DNA from: Cellulomonas persica
GTDB lineage: Bacteria; Actinomycetota; Actinomycetes; Actinomycetales; Cellulomonadaceae
Assembly: GCF_007989825.1 (NCBI RefSeq)
Contig: NZ_BJUA01000009.1
Location: 62,001 to 126,000 of the forward strand
Length of the DNA stretch: 64,000 nt
Direction: 5' to 3'
Positions within the stretch are counted from its first letter, which is position 1. Every line of letters starts with the position of its first letter. A program made the translations under genes and the position numbers. The notes beneath the pieces are model-generated. The model was not told the origin of the DNA. It saw nothing but the letters and a program-made list of their open reading frames with translations, and ran no database searches. Positions 9,756 to 17,910 of this stretch are shown here, one piece after another.

Positions 9756-10769
9756 ATGTCCCGCGTGCTATATACCTCGGCTGACTACCTCGACCTCACG
9801 CCCGAGGACGCCCGCCGACAGTGGCTGTCGATCCTGGATCGCAGGCCGGTCGACCAGGGCAAACGGCAGGAGAACTTCAACCCCGTCGAGACGATCCTCT
9901 GCCTCGCGGCGATGTACCTCGTCGACAGCTCGCGGTTCAGCAATAAGGCTGCTGTCAACGCACCACGGCCGGTGCCGGAGCTGGCGCGGCTGTTCCGCCG
10001 CCCGCCCACGAGCGTCATCGCCAAGATGGACAACCTCGACGGGGCTCGGCCCAAGGGCAACAAGAACGACGTCCTCGTCGCTGCCGCACTGAGGAGCGAC
10101 CCCCAGCACCTTGCCGCGGTGTACCGGGCGTGCCTCGCCGGCGCACGGAGCGTCGGCATCGACCCGGCGACTCTCCCGGACTTCCTCGGGATCGAGGACG
10201 GCGGGCAGGTCTGGCTGCTCGGGCAGGACGAGCTCGGGCCGAGCGTCCTCGAGCTTGCCGTCGAAGAGGCGCTCGGGACGTTCGCGGACGCCGGTTACGA
10301 CGAGCGCGAGACCGAGCGGATTACGCTGGGCTCCGTCCGCGTCGGTCAGCACCGGTTCGCGCGCGCCGTCCTCGGTAACTGCGGCCATGCATGCGTCTTC
10401 TGCGGGTTTGCGGCACCGAGCGCCGGGCCGTCGCACTTACTGCGGGCCAGCCACGTGAAGCCCTGGCGGGATGCGACAAAGCGTGAGCGCCTGCACGTCG
10501 CCAACGGCCTCGCCGCCTGCCCCACGCACGACGCAGCGTTCGACCAGGGGCTGCTCACCATCGAGGACGACCTGCTCATCACCGTGGCACCGAGCCTCGC
10601 TCTCGACCGCGACCGCCGGCCGGAGGTGCAGCTGTACTTCGGCGCACCGCACCTGTTCGAGCGGGTGGCTCTGCCGCAGAGAGCGACGGTCATTGACGTG
10701 CAGTACGCGCGGTGGCACCGGGACCACGTCTACCGGCCAAGCGATACGACGGTGCCCGTGCGGAGGTGA
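9756..10769 (+). CDS. HNH endonuclease of the restriction island
   Basis: This 337-residue protein has an N-terminal region (LTPEDARRQWLSIL, FNPVETILCLAAMYLVD) of a kind found in restriction-associated HNH proteins, and a C-terminal HNH_2-type nuclease. The nuclease shows CVFCG, then LLRASHVKPW (catalytic histidine region) and NGLAACPTHDAAFD. Such enzymes cut DNA with a single metal ion held by the beta-beta-alpha fold. It lies 278 bases after hsdR on the same strand and may be an accessory nuclease or part of a separate type IV activity; the sequence does not decide. ATG 9756 is the first start in the frame. Confidence 0.8.
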   Translation: MSRVLYTSADYLDLTPEDARRQWLSILDRRPVDQGKRQENFNPVETILCLAAMYLVDSSRFSNKAAVNAPRPVPELARLFRRPPTSVIAKMDNLDGARPKGNKNDVLVAAALRSDPQHLAAVYRACLAGARSVGIDPATLPDFLGIEDGGQVWLLGQDELGPSVLELAVEEALGTFADAGYDERETERITLGSVRVGQHRFARAVLGNCGHACVFCGFAAPSAGPSHLLRASHVKPWRDATKRERLHVANGLAACPTHDAAFDQGLLTIEDDLLITVAPSLALDRDRRPEVQLYFGAPHLFERVALPQRATVIDVQYARWHRDHVYRPSDTTVPVRR

Positions 10770-10846
10770 GCGTCGTTGCATCGCCCGGCCTCGTTTTCAC
10801 CTGTGTGCCCCGCCGCTCCCTTCTCCGACATCACTAGCCTGAGGTG

Positions 10847-11212
10847 ATGCGTGGCGACGAGGTACGGGTGATCGAGGCGTTCACGGCGTGGCTCACAAGT
10901 GACGGCTGGACCGTGGAGCGAGAAGTCGATTTCTGTGACGTCGTCGCCCACCGCGGCACGACGACGCTCTATGCGGAGGCCAAGGGGCGGACGGCGGCCG
11001 TCGGTCTCGACGTCGACACCCTTTACGGTCAGCTGCTGCGGCGCGCCGACGTGGGTGCAGAAGGCGTCGTCTTCGGCGTAGTCGTCCCGGTCGAGTCGCG
11101 TGCTGCGGCGCTGCGGGTGCCGGAAGCAACGCGGCGCGCACTGCGAGTGACTGTGTACGTCGTGGACGCTCTCGGCCAGGTCGAGGTGGTCGAGCCGAGC
11201 CCCCTTACGTGA
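10847..11212 (+). CDS. Small PD-(D/E)XK nuclease-like protein
   Basis: This is a 121-residue protein of unknown name. The pattern FCDVVAHRGTTTLYAEAKGR gives an aspartate, a beta hairpin and E-A-K, the arrangement of a PD-(D/E)XK nuclease core, preceded by a helix (VIEAFTAWLTSDGW). The domain could be a DNase or a catalytically weak DNA-binding module. ATG 10847 is preferred over GTG 10844 because a TAGCCT -10 box (10835-10840) lies six bases upstream. It follows the HNH gene by 77 bases in the same direction. Confidence 0.65.
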   Translation: MRGDEVRVIEAFTAWLTSDGWTVEREVDFCDVVAHRGTTTLYAEAKGRTAAVGLDVDTLYGQLLRRADVGAEGVVFGVVVPVESRAAALRVPEATRRALRVTVYVVDALGQVEVVEPSPLT

Positions 11213-11541
11213 GGGGTGTTCGACCCCGTTCGTACCTTGCGCCTGGCGTGCCATCATCGTTCGGCGACGGCCTGACCCGTCCGCCGTACCCACCGTGCCG
11301 GTGGCGCACCGTGGCGGTGGCGCGTCCGGCAGGCACCGACGGTCCTCTTCCTCGAACGTGCAGTGATCGGACCACCCGCGGGAGTGCGACGCTCTCAGTC
11401 GCCCACACCGCCGGCGAAGGACCGGACCATGACCCCGAGCACCGGCTATGCCCGCTCATCCTCGAGGTACCTGGCCACGTCACGATGTCCCGCCACCATG
11501 GCGGCGATCCCTGCCGCCCTCCGAGGATCAGCGACTCCGCA
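11213..11541. other. 329-base intergenic stretch, no gene seen
   Basis: This lies between the convergent PD-(D/E)XK-like and McrA-like genes. It contains GC-rich imperfect repeats of CCACCGTG and CGGTGG type near 11290-11325 but no clear hairpin terminator, RNA gene or coding frame with recognisable sequence. Confidence 0.5.
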
Positions 11542-12435
11542 TCACCGCGTCCCTGCGAACTCCTTCCAGCGCGCCGCCAGCAGCTCCCGGTCGGGCCGGT
11601 CCTTCACCCGACCCGGCACCGTCAACGGCCGCCCCTGCATCTCTTGGAGGCCGTGCTTGAGCATCGGCCCGTCGACCTCCTCCATGAGGTCCCGGTCGAT
11701 GTGCACGACATAGTCGGGCGAGATCCCGAGCATGTTCTGGTCGAATGCCGCGTGGTGAATCTTGCACAGCGCCAGGCCGTTGGGCGTCGTCGGGATGCCG
11801 CGCGCCGAGGAGTCGGGCGCGATGTGTGCGGCGTCGAGGAGCGACCCGTGCTTCAACGTGCAGACGGCGCACCGCGTCTCGTAGGCGAGCAGCACCCGGG
11901 TGCGGAACGCCGGCTGGTGCAGGCGCTGCTTGGCCAGGCGTAGGGCGTACGCGCGCTGGGGCTCGGAGAGCGAGCGCACGTCGCCCATGTACCGGAACGA
12001 CTCGTCCAGGGCGATGAGGAAGGCGTTCTCCTCCGGCACGTCGTCGACGACGTAGACCGGGGCGATCGGCGTGTAGTAGTTCGGCGTCTCCTTGCGGAAC
12101 AGGATCAGCGGCGCGCCCGTCTCGATCGCCGCGCGCAGCTTGCGGTTGTCGCCGCCGAACGGGTCGCCCGAGCGGTAGGCATAGTGCAGCAGGCCGTCGT
12201 CCGGGTCCTCAATGTCGTCGTACGGGCCGTGCGCTGACTGCACGATCGCGAGTGTCGAGGCAAAGCCTGCGGGATTGCGGATGCCGCGGGAGAAGTCGAT
12301 CAGCGGGAGGTCTCGATCGCCCGTGCGGTAGCTCAGCAGCTCATGGCGGTGGAGGAAGCCGCCGTTGCGGTCGGCTCGTTCGTGCAGCCAGGCGATGATC
12401 TGCAGACGAAGGGCTGACTCGACGGCGGTGTCCAC
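11542..12435 (-). CDS. McrA-like HNH endonuclease, sulfur-binding-domain-like N terminus
   Basis: This is a 297-residue two-domain protein. The C-terminal part is an HNH nuclease: CAVCTLKHGSLLDAAHIAP, then NGLALCKIHHAAFDQNMLGI. The N-terminal part (HGPYDD, GLLHYAYRSGDPFGGDN, PLILFRKETPNYYTPIAPVYV) resembles the DNA-reading domain of actinobacterial McrA proteins such as ScoMcrA/SprMcrA, which bind phosphorothioate-modified DNA. From memory, family members often show a DPxHxDN pattern where this one has DPFGGDN, so its ligand may differ. Type IV enzymes of this kind restrict modified incoming DNA. No dnd modification genes are in the window. The start is GTG. Confidence 0.75.
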   Translation of the reverse strand: MDTAVESALRLQIIAWLHERADRNGGFLHRHELLSYRTGDRDLPLIDFSRGIRNPAGFASTLAIVQSAHGPYDDIEDPDDGLLHYAYRSGDPFGGDNRKLRAAIETGAPLILFRKETPNYYTPIAPVYVVDDVPEENAFLIALDESFRYMGDVRSLSEPQRAYALRLAKQRLHQPAFRTRVLLAYETRCAVCTLKHGSLLDAAHIAPDSSARGIPTTPNGLALCKIHHAAFDQNMLGISPDYVVHIDRDLMEEVDGPMLKHGLQEMQGRPLTVPGRVKDRPDRELLAARWKEFAGTR

Positions 12436-12543
12436 GGCCCCGAGCTCACCAGGTCGAACGGGTTGCGGCGGGGATCGCCACGCCGGACAGCATGGCGACG
12501 GTGCGTTGACGACGACCTGTTACGTGCAGGCAAGGGCTGAGTA

Positions 12544-12590
12544 CGTCGCGCGGGCGGGGTCCGCTGTGCTCAGCGACCCCGCACGCGACG
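12544..12590. terminator. Long hairpin over the hepT stop codon
   Basis: The pairing arms are CGTCGCG (12544-12550) with CGCGACG (12584-12590), GCGGGGTC (12554-12561) with GACCCCGC (12575-12582), and GCTG (12563-12566) with CAGC (12571-12574), around a four-base loop. Nineteen base pairs overlap the last codons of hepT. It probably terminates the toxin-antitoxin transcript. Confidence 0.65.
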
Positions 12591-12911
12591 CACGAGTTCA
12601 GGGATGCGCCCCCTGAGCGTTGCCCACACGAAGTCCGCCTGGACCTTGTCATAGTGGTGCGCGACGAGGTTCCGCATCCGCTGGATCTTGACCCACTCGA
12701 TCTCCGGGTACTGCTCCTTGAAGTCCTCCGGGAGGCGCTCCACCACGGTCGACACCTTGATGACGATGCGCTCGCCCGCGTTGCGCAGCAGTCGCCCGTG
12801 GGCGTCGTCGGCTAGGTACGCGTCCTCGCCGAGGTCGACGATGTGGGCGGCGTCGTCCGCCATCGTCGCCAGGTCGTCGAGCAGCCGCGCGACCTTGTCG
12901 TCACCTGTCAC
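12570..12911 (-). CDS. hepT: HepT-type HEPN toxin
   Basis: HepT proteins are HEPN-fold RNases that stop growth when free of their antitoxin. The 113-residue protein is all-helical and carries the R-x4-H-x-Y motif as RNLVAHHY (R80, H85, Y87). The tyrosine is the residue AMPylated by MntA antitoxins in studied pairs. Its ATG overlaps the end of the mntA gene by four bases, the usual antitoxin-toxin order. The 3' end forms a strong hairpin. Confidence 0.88.
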   Translation of the reverse strand: MTGDDKVARLLDDLATMADDAAHIVDLGEDAYLADDAHGRLLRNAGERIVIKVSTVVERLPEDFKEQYPEIEWVKIQRMRNLVAHHYDKVQADFVWATLRGRIPELVRRVRGR

Positions 12912-13366
12912 AACGGAACCGCATCGCGCCGAGCGTGGGTGCTCACGGCGCCGTGGACGCGCCCCGAGACCACGTCCACCTTGGCGCCGAGGAGCCGCTC
13001 GAGCTCGTCCGTGAGGTCGAGGACGTCCACGAGGTCGGTGCCGTCATCGAAGGTGATCATGAGGTCGATGTCGGACTCAGGGGTGTCGTCGCCGCGTGCT
13101 ACGGACCCGATGACGTAAGCGTCGTGACCCCGGTGCCGCGCAACCGCGTCACGGACGGCTGCTCGGTGGCGCTGCAGCACCACGGACGGTCGCACACTCA
13201 GCGCAGCGTCGAGCCGGGACCGTGTGACAGCGCTCGCGCTGCGTCGACCGGTCTCCATGGCTGCGATCACCGGCTGCGCGACGCCGGACAGGCGAGCGAG
13301 CTCACGCTGCGTCAGGCCGAGGCGGAGGCGCCGAGCTCGGAGCTCCGCACCGTATCCAGAGGTCAT
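12908..13366 (-). CDS. mntA: MntA-type nucleotidyltransferase antitoxin with XRE DNA-binding domain
   Basis: This is a 152-residue antitoxin. Residues 5-55 form an XRE-type helix-turn-helix (RLGLTQRELARLSGVAQPVI). Residues 60-152 form a minimal nucleotidyltransferase with the GS-x10-D-x-D motif (G87, S88, D99, D101). MntA proteins neutralise HepT by adding AMP to it. The fused DNA-binding domain implies autoregulation, which most stand-alone MntA proteins cannot do alone. ATG 13364-13366 is chosen because a TATCGT -10 box lies seven bases upstream and the helix-turn-helix begins just inside. The frame is open further upstream but without coding character. Confidence 0.88.
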   Translation of the reverse strand: MTSGYGAELRARRLRLGLTQRELARLSGVAQPVIAAMETGRRSASAVTRSRLDAALSVRPSVVLQRHRAAVRDAVARHRGHDAYVIGSVARGDDTPESDIDLMITFDDGTDLVDVLDLTDELERLLGAKVDVVSGRVHGAVSTHARRDAVPL

Positions 13367-13373
13367 GTACCGG

Positions 13374-13393
13374 ACGATAGCGCTTCTGCTATC
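13374..13393 (-). promoter_or_regulatory. mntA -10 box within inverted repeat operator
   Basis: On the minus strand TATCGT (13374-13379) stands seven bases before the mntA ATG, giving a likely leaderless promoter. It overlaps the inverted repeat GATAGC (13376-13381) / GCTATC (13388-13393) with a six-base spacer. This is a natural operator for the XRE domain of the antitoxin (inference). Confidence 0.65.
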
Positions 13394-13637
13394 ACGGTGC
13401 GCGAGTGACCGCTTGACCGGAGCATCCCCGCGACGAGCCACGGCCCCGACGTCGTCGCGGAACTGTCGAACGCCGCAAGGCATGCCGTTCCGCAGCCGCG
13501 ACGTCGAGGCGGATGGGCACAGGGTCGTCTTCGAGACCATCACGGATGCGCTGGTCCGCGTAGGCCGCAGCGAGGCGGACTCAGCGTCGAGGAGGTGGCC
13601 GATCGAGCTGCGGAACGAGCCGGGGCCATCGGGGCAC

Positions 13638-14336
13638 TCACGTCCCGACGGCCGACCGAGATGCTTCTTCCAGTCGTCCGTCGAGCATCCGGACGGTCCG
13701 GTCGACCGAGTCGAGTGTCGAGGAGTCGTGCGACACGACGAGTGTGGCCGCGTCGAGCTCGCGGGCAAGGCGCGTGATGAGGTCGATGACCTGGGTGCCG
13801 CGGGCGTGGTCGAGCGCCGACGTAGGTTCGTCGACGAGGAGGACCTGCGGGGCACCGATCAGCGCGCGGGCGATCGCCACACGCTGCCGTTGGCCGCCGG
13901 ACAGCTGAGCGGGTCGCTTGTGCGCGTGGTCGCTCATCCCCACCTCGGCCAGGAGGTCCAGGGCCCGCGCTCGCAGGCCGGCGGGCCGGTCGCCGCGCAG
14001 GTGCGCGTGCAGCTCGAGCTGTTCGAGCGCGGTCAGGGATCCCAGCAGCTGGGGCGACTGGAAGACGATGCCGATCCGGCCGAGACGGGCTCGGGTGGCT
14101 GCCGCGACGGTGGTTGCCGGGTGGAAGACGACGTCCTGCCCGATCCGGACGGTGCCGGCCGTGGGCCGCGTGAGGCCGCCGGCCACGGCGAGCAGGCTCG
14201 ACTTGCCGGAACCGGACGGTCCGAGCAGGGCGGTCGTCGTCCCCGACGGGATCGACAGGTCGAGGTCCTCGACGGCGGTGAGGGTCGAGTCGCCGTCGGG
14301 GTAGACGAGGGTGATGGCGTCCAGGTGCAGATCCAT
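13638..14336 (-). CDS. ABC transporter ATP-binding protein (MacB/LolD type)
   Basis: This is a 232-residue ATPase with Walker A LLGPSGSGKSSLL, Q-loop FQSPQL, signature LSGGQRQRVAIARAL, Walker B VLLVDEPTSALD and H-loop VVSHD. It pairs with the FtsX-like permease encoded just upstream (16 bases away), a MacB/LolCDE-type arrangement that moves peptides, lipids or antibiotics out of the membrane rather than importing solutes. ATG 14334-14336 has GGAGGAA seven bases upstream. Together with the facing two-component system it looks like a stress-sensing and export module. Confidence 0.92.
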   Translation of the reverse strand: MDLHLDAITLVYPDGDSTLTAVEDLDLSIPSGTTTALLGPSGSGKSSLLAVAGGLTRPTAGTVRIGQDVVFHPATTVAAATRARLGRIGIVFQSPQLLGSLTALEQLELHAHLRGDRPAGLRARALDLLAEVGMSDHAHKRPAQLSGGQRQRVAIARALIGAPQVLLVDEPTSALDHARGTQVIDLITRLARELDAATLVVSHDSSTLDSVDRTVRMLDGRLEEASRSAVGT

Positions 14337-14352
14337 GGGGTTCCTCCGGTGC

Positions 14353-15447
14353 TCAGCGCGCGGCGAGAGCGGCGTGGGGGTCGATGGTGGTGATGCGCGC
14401 GACGGCCAGGACCGCGCCGACGAGGCCGAGGGCGACCAGGGCCGCACCGGGCAGCAGCGTCGTCGTGGCCGTGACGACCACCGGCACGGCGCCGGCCAGG
14501 AAGGTCGCGCCGGCGGCAGCCACCCCGGTACCGAGACCGACGCCGATGACGAGCACGAGGAACGCCTGGCCGATGGCGTCGCGCAGCAGGTAGCGGGTGG
14601 ACGCGCCGAGCGCCTTGAGGACGGCGATGTCGCCGAAGCGGCTGATGGTCCAGACGGTGTAGAAGGCGCCGACCACCAAGGCCGAGATCCCGATCAGGAA
14701 CGCCTGCATGGTCACGAGCGATCCGTTCTCGGACGAGAACGAGCTGATCGCGGCTCTCGCCTCGCCGACGCCCAGCGTGGTGGTGCCTGCCCCGGCGTCC
14801 GTGCGGTGGAGGGTGTCGTCGTCGACGTCGCCGGTGACCGCGACGACCGTCGCGGTCTGCCCCTCGTCGGACGCAGGTGTTCGCCCGCCGATCGTCTGCC
14901 AGTCCGCCAGGGCGACCCAGACGACGGGGGTGTGCGCGTAGGACGCGTCGACGTCCAGGACCGTCCCGATCTGCAGGTCGTGCCCTCCGAGACTCACGGT
15001 GTCGCCGACGGCGACCGACAGGCCGTCGGCCGCACCTCGGGACACCGTCGCCGTCCCGGTGATGGGCGCAGGCGTGTCGGCGGGCACCAGGGTCGATCGC
15101 GGCTCGACCCCGAAGGCGGTGACGGCGGCGGTCGTCGCCGCGGACTGCGCGCGTGTCGTGGCCACGCCGAGAAGCTCGGCGCCCTCGACCCCGGCCGCCG
15201 CGGACCAGGCGTCCCGCTGAGCGGAGGTGACGGTGGACGCGGTGAAGTCCGGGTCGTCGTCCGCCTCCGGCATCGCGAACGCGAGGTGGTCGACCGGCAG
15301 GTCCGTGACCGCCGATGTCGACTCCCGGGCCAGGCCCGCGGTCAGCGAGGAGAGGAACGCGACGAGGAACGCGATCAGCGCGATGACGACGAGCATGAGG
15401 GCGAAACGGCCACGGGCGTGGCGCAGGTCGCGCAGCGCGACGAACAT
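14353..15447 (-). CDS. FtsX-like ABC transporter permease
   Basis: This is a 364-residue permease. An N-terminal membrane helix (FALMLVVIALIAFLVAFLSSL) is followed by an extracellular MacB-like periplasmic-type domain of about 200 residues. Three C-terminal helices follow (AFLIGISALVVGAFYTVWTI; AFLVLVIGVGLGTGVAAAGA; LLPGAALVALGLVGAVLAVA). This is the FtsX/MacB fold used in mechanotransmission exporters. AGGAGGT lies five bases before ATG 15445-15447. It is the first gene of a two-gene operon and reads away from the histidine kinase gene. Confidence 0.9.
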   Translation of the reverse strand: MFVALRDLRHARGRFALMLVVIALIAFLVAFLSSLTAGLARESTSAVTDLPVDHLAFAMPEADDDPDFTASTVTSAQRDAWSAAAGVEGAELLGVATTRAQSAATTAAVTAFGVEPRSTLVPADTPAPITGTATVSRGAADGLSVAVGDTVSLGGHDLQIGTVLDVDASYAHTPVVWVALADWQTIGGRTPASDEGQTATVVAVTGDVDDDTLHRTDAGAGTTTLGVGEARAAISSFSSENGSLVTMQAFLIGISALVVGAFYTVWTISRFGDIAVLKALGASTRYLLRDAIGQAFLVLVIGVGLGTGVAAAGATFLAGAVPVVVTATTTLLPGAALVALGLVGAVLAVARITTIDPHAALAAR

Positions 15448-15586
15448 GGGACCTCCTGGTCTGCGGCGTCCCACCAGCCTGCGCCGATCGACGGTCCGGT
15501 CCATCGGGCCCCGGGACGCACGTCGGCCGACGAAGGGTGGCCGCCGGGCTCCACCTTTCGGCCGATGCGGCGCGGCGGAGCCTGGC

Positions 15587-15592
15587 TACCGT
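15587..15592 (+). promoter_or_regulatory. -10 box of the two-component operon
   Basis: TACCGT lies six bases before the histidine kinase ATG at 15599, which predicts a leaderless transcript. No Shine-Dalgarno sequence is present, which fits. Confidence 0.55.
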
Positions 15593-15598
15593 GGCGAC

Positions 15599-16909
15599 AT
15601 GCGTGCGCAGACCCTGCCGGCGGTGACGCGTCGCCTGCTCGTCGGGCTCGACGTGCTGGTGGCCGGGCTCCTGACCGTGGCCGTCCTGCGCCCCGCCGAC
15701 TCCGCCCGGCCGTGGGCCACCCTGCTGGCCGCCGCGGCGTTCGCGGCCCTGTACGCGACCGGGCGCGCCACGATCCGGGTCCACGAGGCACCCCTCGACG
15801 CAGGTCGCGGCCGGTGGTGGCCGGCGGGTGCGTGGATCGCGGCCCTGATCGTCGTCTGGACGATCCTCCTGCAGGTCAGCGACGGCGCGTTGTGGCTCGC
15901 CTTCCCGCTGATGCTGCTGCAGATGCACGTCCTCGGGCCGCGCGCCGGGGTGCTCGCCGTCGTCGTGACGACCCTCGTCGCCGCCGTCGACGGCATGCTG
16001 CAGCGCGCCCCCACGGACACCTCCATCGCACCGGCGCTCGGTCCAGCCGTCGGTGCGGCCGTGGCCGTGGCCGTCACCCTGGGGCTCGAAGCACTCGTGC
16101 GCGAGTCGCAGGAGCGGCAGCGGATGCTCGAGGAGCTCGCCCGCGCCCGCGACGACGTCGCCGCCGCCGAACGGGAGACCGCGGTCGCGACCGAGCGGGA
16201 ACGCCTCGCCCGCGAGATCCACGACACCCTCGCGCAGGGCTACTCCGCGATCGAGCTCCTCCTGCGGGCAGCAGCACGGGACGTGGGACACGACGACGCC
16301 CGTGCGCACGCCTACATCGACCAGGCGCGCAGCACCGCGCAGGAGAACCTCGCCGAGGCCCGTCGGTTCGTCCGTGCGCTCGCGCCAACGGACCTGGACG
16401 GCGCAACCCTCGTCGCCGCGTTGCACCGCATCGCGGACCGGACCCAGGCCGCGGCGGTCGCCGCCCCGGTCGCGGACGACGGACCTGGGGACACGGCACC
16501 CGGGTCGCTGGTCGTGCGTGTCCAGACCTCGGGCGAGCCCCGAGCCCTCCCGCTCCAGGTCGAGGCCGCGCTGGTGCGCATCGCCCAGTCGGCCCTGGCC
16601 AACGTCGTCCAGCACGCCGCCGCCCGGAACGCCACTCTCAGCCTGACGTTCCTGTCCGACGAGGTCATCCTGGACGTGGTCGACGACGGGCGCGGCTTCG
16701 ACCCGGACCGACAGCCGCCACCCGACCGGCCCGGCGGGTTCGGCCTCACCGCGATGCGCTCACGTGCACGCGAGCTCGGCGGCTCCCTCACGATCGAGAC
16801 CAGCCCCGGCGACGGGACCGTCGTCGCCGTGCGCATCCCCGACCACGACGAGGACGAGACGGGGCAGGTCCCGCCCACGAGCGCACCGCAGCACCAGGAG
16901 GACCGGTGA
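15599..16909 (+). CDS. Sensor histidine kinase, NarX/DesK class
   Basis: This is a 436-residue membrane kinase. Four to five hydrophobic segments in residues 10-165 form the sensor. A coiled coil (ESQERQRMLEELARARDD) leads into the HisKA_3 dimerisation domain with the phospho-accepting histidine in ERERLAREIHDTLAQGYSAI. The ATPase domain has VVDDGRGFDPD and GFGLTAMRSRARELGG (G boxes). It phosphorylates the response regulator encoded next, with which it overlaps by four bases. The opposed ABC exporter is the likely target, as in BceS/LiaS-like systems (inference). Confidence 0.92.
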   Translation: MRAQTLPAVTRRLLVGLDVLVAGLLTVAVLRPADSARPWATLLAAAAFAALYATGRATIRVHEAPLDAGRGRWWPAGAWIAALIVVWTILLQVSDGALWLAFPLMLLQMHVLGPRAGVLAVVVTTLVAAVDGMLQRAPTDTSIAPALGPAVGAAVAVAVTLGLEALVRESQERQRMLEELARARDDVAAAERETAVATERERLAREIHDTLAQGYSAIELLLRAAARDVGHDDARAHAYIDQARSTAQENLAEARRFVRALAPTDLDGATLVAALHRIADRTQAAAVAAPVADDGPGDTAPGSLVVRVQTSGEPRALPLQVEAALVRIAQSALANVVQHAAARNATLSLTFLSDEVILDVVDDGRGFDPDRQPPPDRPGGFGLTAMRSRARELGGSLTIETSPGDGTVVAVRIPDHDEDETGQVPPTSAPQHQEDR

Positions 16910-17532
16910 TCGACGTCGTGCTCACGGACGACCACCCGGTCGTGCGCGCCGGCCTCCGGGCGGTCATCGACAGCGAGCCGGACATGCACGTCGTCGAGGA
17001 GTTCAGCACTGCCGAAGCCCTCCTGGCCCACGTCCGCAGCGGCGGACGAGCCGACGTGCTCCTCCTCGACCTCCAGTTCGGCCCCGGCCGCCTGGGTGGC
17101 GCGGACGCCACCCGGCAGATCGTCCAGGCCGGTGGCCCACCCGTGCTCATCCTGACGACCTACGGCTCCGACTCCGACATCCTCACGGCCGTCGAAGCCG
17201 GAGCGACCGGGTACCTGCTCAAGGACGCCCCCACCGACGAGCTCGCCTCCGCCATCAGGGCCGCAGCGGCCGGATCAGTGACCCTCGGCCCGGCCGTGCA
17301 GGCGCGTCTGGTGGACCGCATGCGCCGCCCCGGCATCTCGCTCACGCTGCGCGAGCTCGAGATCCTCCGCATGGTCGCGCTCGGCCGCTCCAACGACGCC
17401 ATCGCGCGCGAGCTCGTCATCTCCCGCGCCACCGTGAAGTCCCACCTCGCCCACGCCTACGACAAGCTCGGCGTCCAGTCGCGCACCGAAGCGGTCGCCC
17501 TCGCACGCGAACGCGGCCTGCTCCCGAGCTGA
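16906..17532 (+). CDS. Response regulator, NarL/LuxR family
   Basis: This is a 208-residue regulator. The receiver domain has acidic residues DD in LTDDHPVV, the phospho-acceptor aspartate in VLLLDLQFG, and the conserved lysine in YLLKDAP. The LuxR-type helix-turn-helix lies at about 145-205 (LTLRELEILRMVALGRSNDA, VISRATVKSHLAHAYDKLGV). GTG 16906 overlaps the kinase stop. It acts with the kinase to control transcription, probably of the neighbouring exporter. Confidence 0.93.
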   Translation: MIDVVLTDDHPVVRAGLRAVIDSEPDMHVVEEFSTAEALLAHVRSGGRADVLLLDLQFGPGRLGGADATRQIVQAGGPPVLILTTYGSDSDILTAVEAGATGYLLKDAPTDELASAIRAAAAGSVTLGPAVQARLVDRMRRPGISLTLRELEILRMVALGRSNDAIARELVISRATVKSHLAHAYDKLGVQSRTEAVALARERGLLPS

Positions 17533-17635
17533 CTCTCCTGTAGGCTCGCGCGCTTCTTGTCGGAGCGGCAGTCGCGTGACCTGCGGGTTCGCAGAGGTCT
17601 GTCGGACCCGACTTCGCACGAGAGTGGCGGAGTCT

Positions 17636-17790
17636 TCAGCGCACGGGAGCGAGAGCGTCCCGAAGGGCCGCCAGGGCGGTGGGTACCGCGGCGTACTAGA
17701 CGTAGGCGCCCCGCTTCTCGCTGACGACCAGGCCCGCCTCGCGCAGGATCGTCGGGCGGTGGCTCACGGTGGGCTGGCTCCATCAGCAGG
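17636..17790 (-). pseudogene. ArsR-family repressor remnant
   Basis: Read on the minus strand, this stretch gives SQPTVSHRPTILREAGLVVS then EKRGAYV, an in-frame TAG, then YAAVPTALAALRDALAPVR and a stop. This is the recognition helix, wing and C-terminal helix of an ArsR/SmtB repressor, where working proteins read SQPTVSHHLKVLREAGLV. The N-terminal half is missing, and the upstream codons in the frame include a TGA. With the arsC remnant at 22.7-23.06 kb it marks a decayed arsenic operon. Confidence 0.65.
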
Positions 17791-17871
17791 CCGCGTGAGC
17801 AACACCCGGCTGCGGCACCGTCGTCGCTCTCGGACCGGTTAGCGACCGCGGTGGTCCTCGATCCCGAGGGG

Positions 17872-17903
17872 TTGACCTTCGAGTCGAGTCGAAGGTCTAC
17901 CGT
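17872..17903 (+). promoter_or_regulatory. MerR-type promoter with 20-bp spacer and dyad operator
   Basis: The -35 TTGACC is at 17872-17877 and the -10 TACCGT at 17898-17903, 20 bases apart. This is the over-long spacer that MerR activators untwist. Inside it is a perfect inverted repeat, GACCTTCGA (17874-17882) and TCGAAGGTC (17889-17897). The -10 lies seven bases before the merR-like ATG, so the regulator is probably autoregulated from a leaderless transcript. Confidence 0.85.
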
Positions 17904-17910
17904 CGCTGAC

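Noticed and set aside
13387-13637. Plus-strand reading frame opposite and upstream of mntA
   Set aside because: It continues across the ABC gene in antisense and shows no family resemblance; the region is best read as the mntA promoter and spacer.
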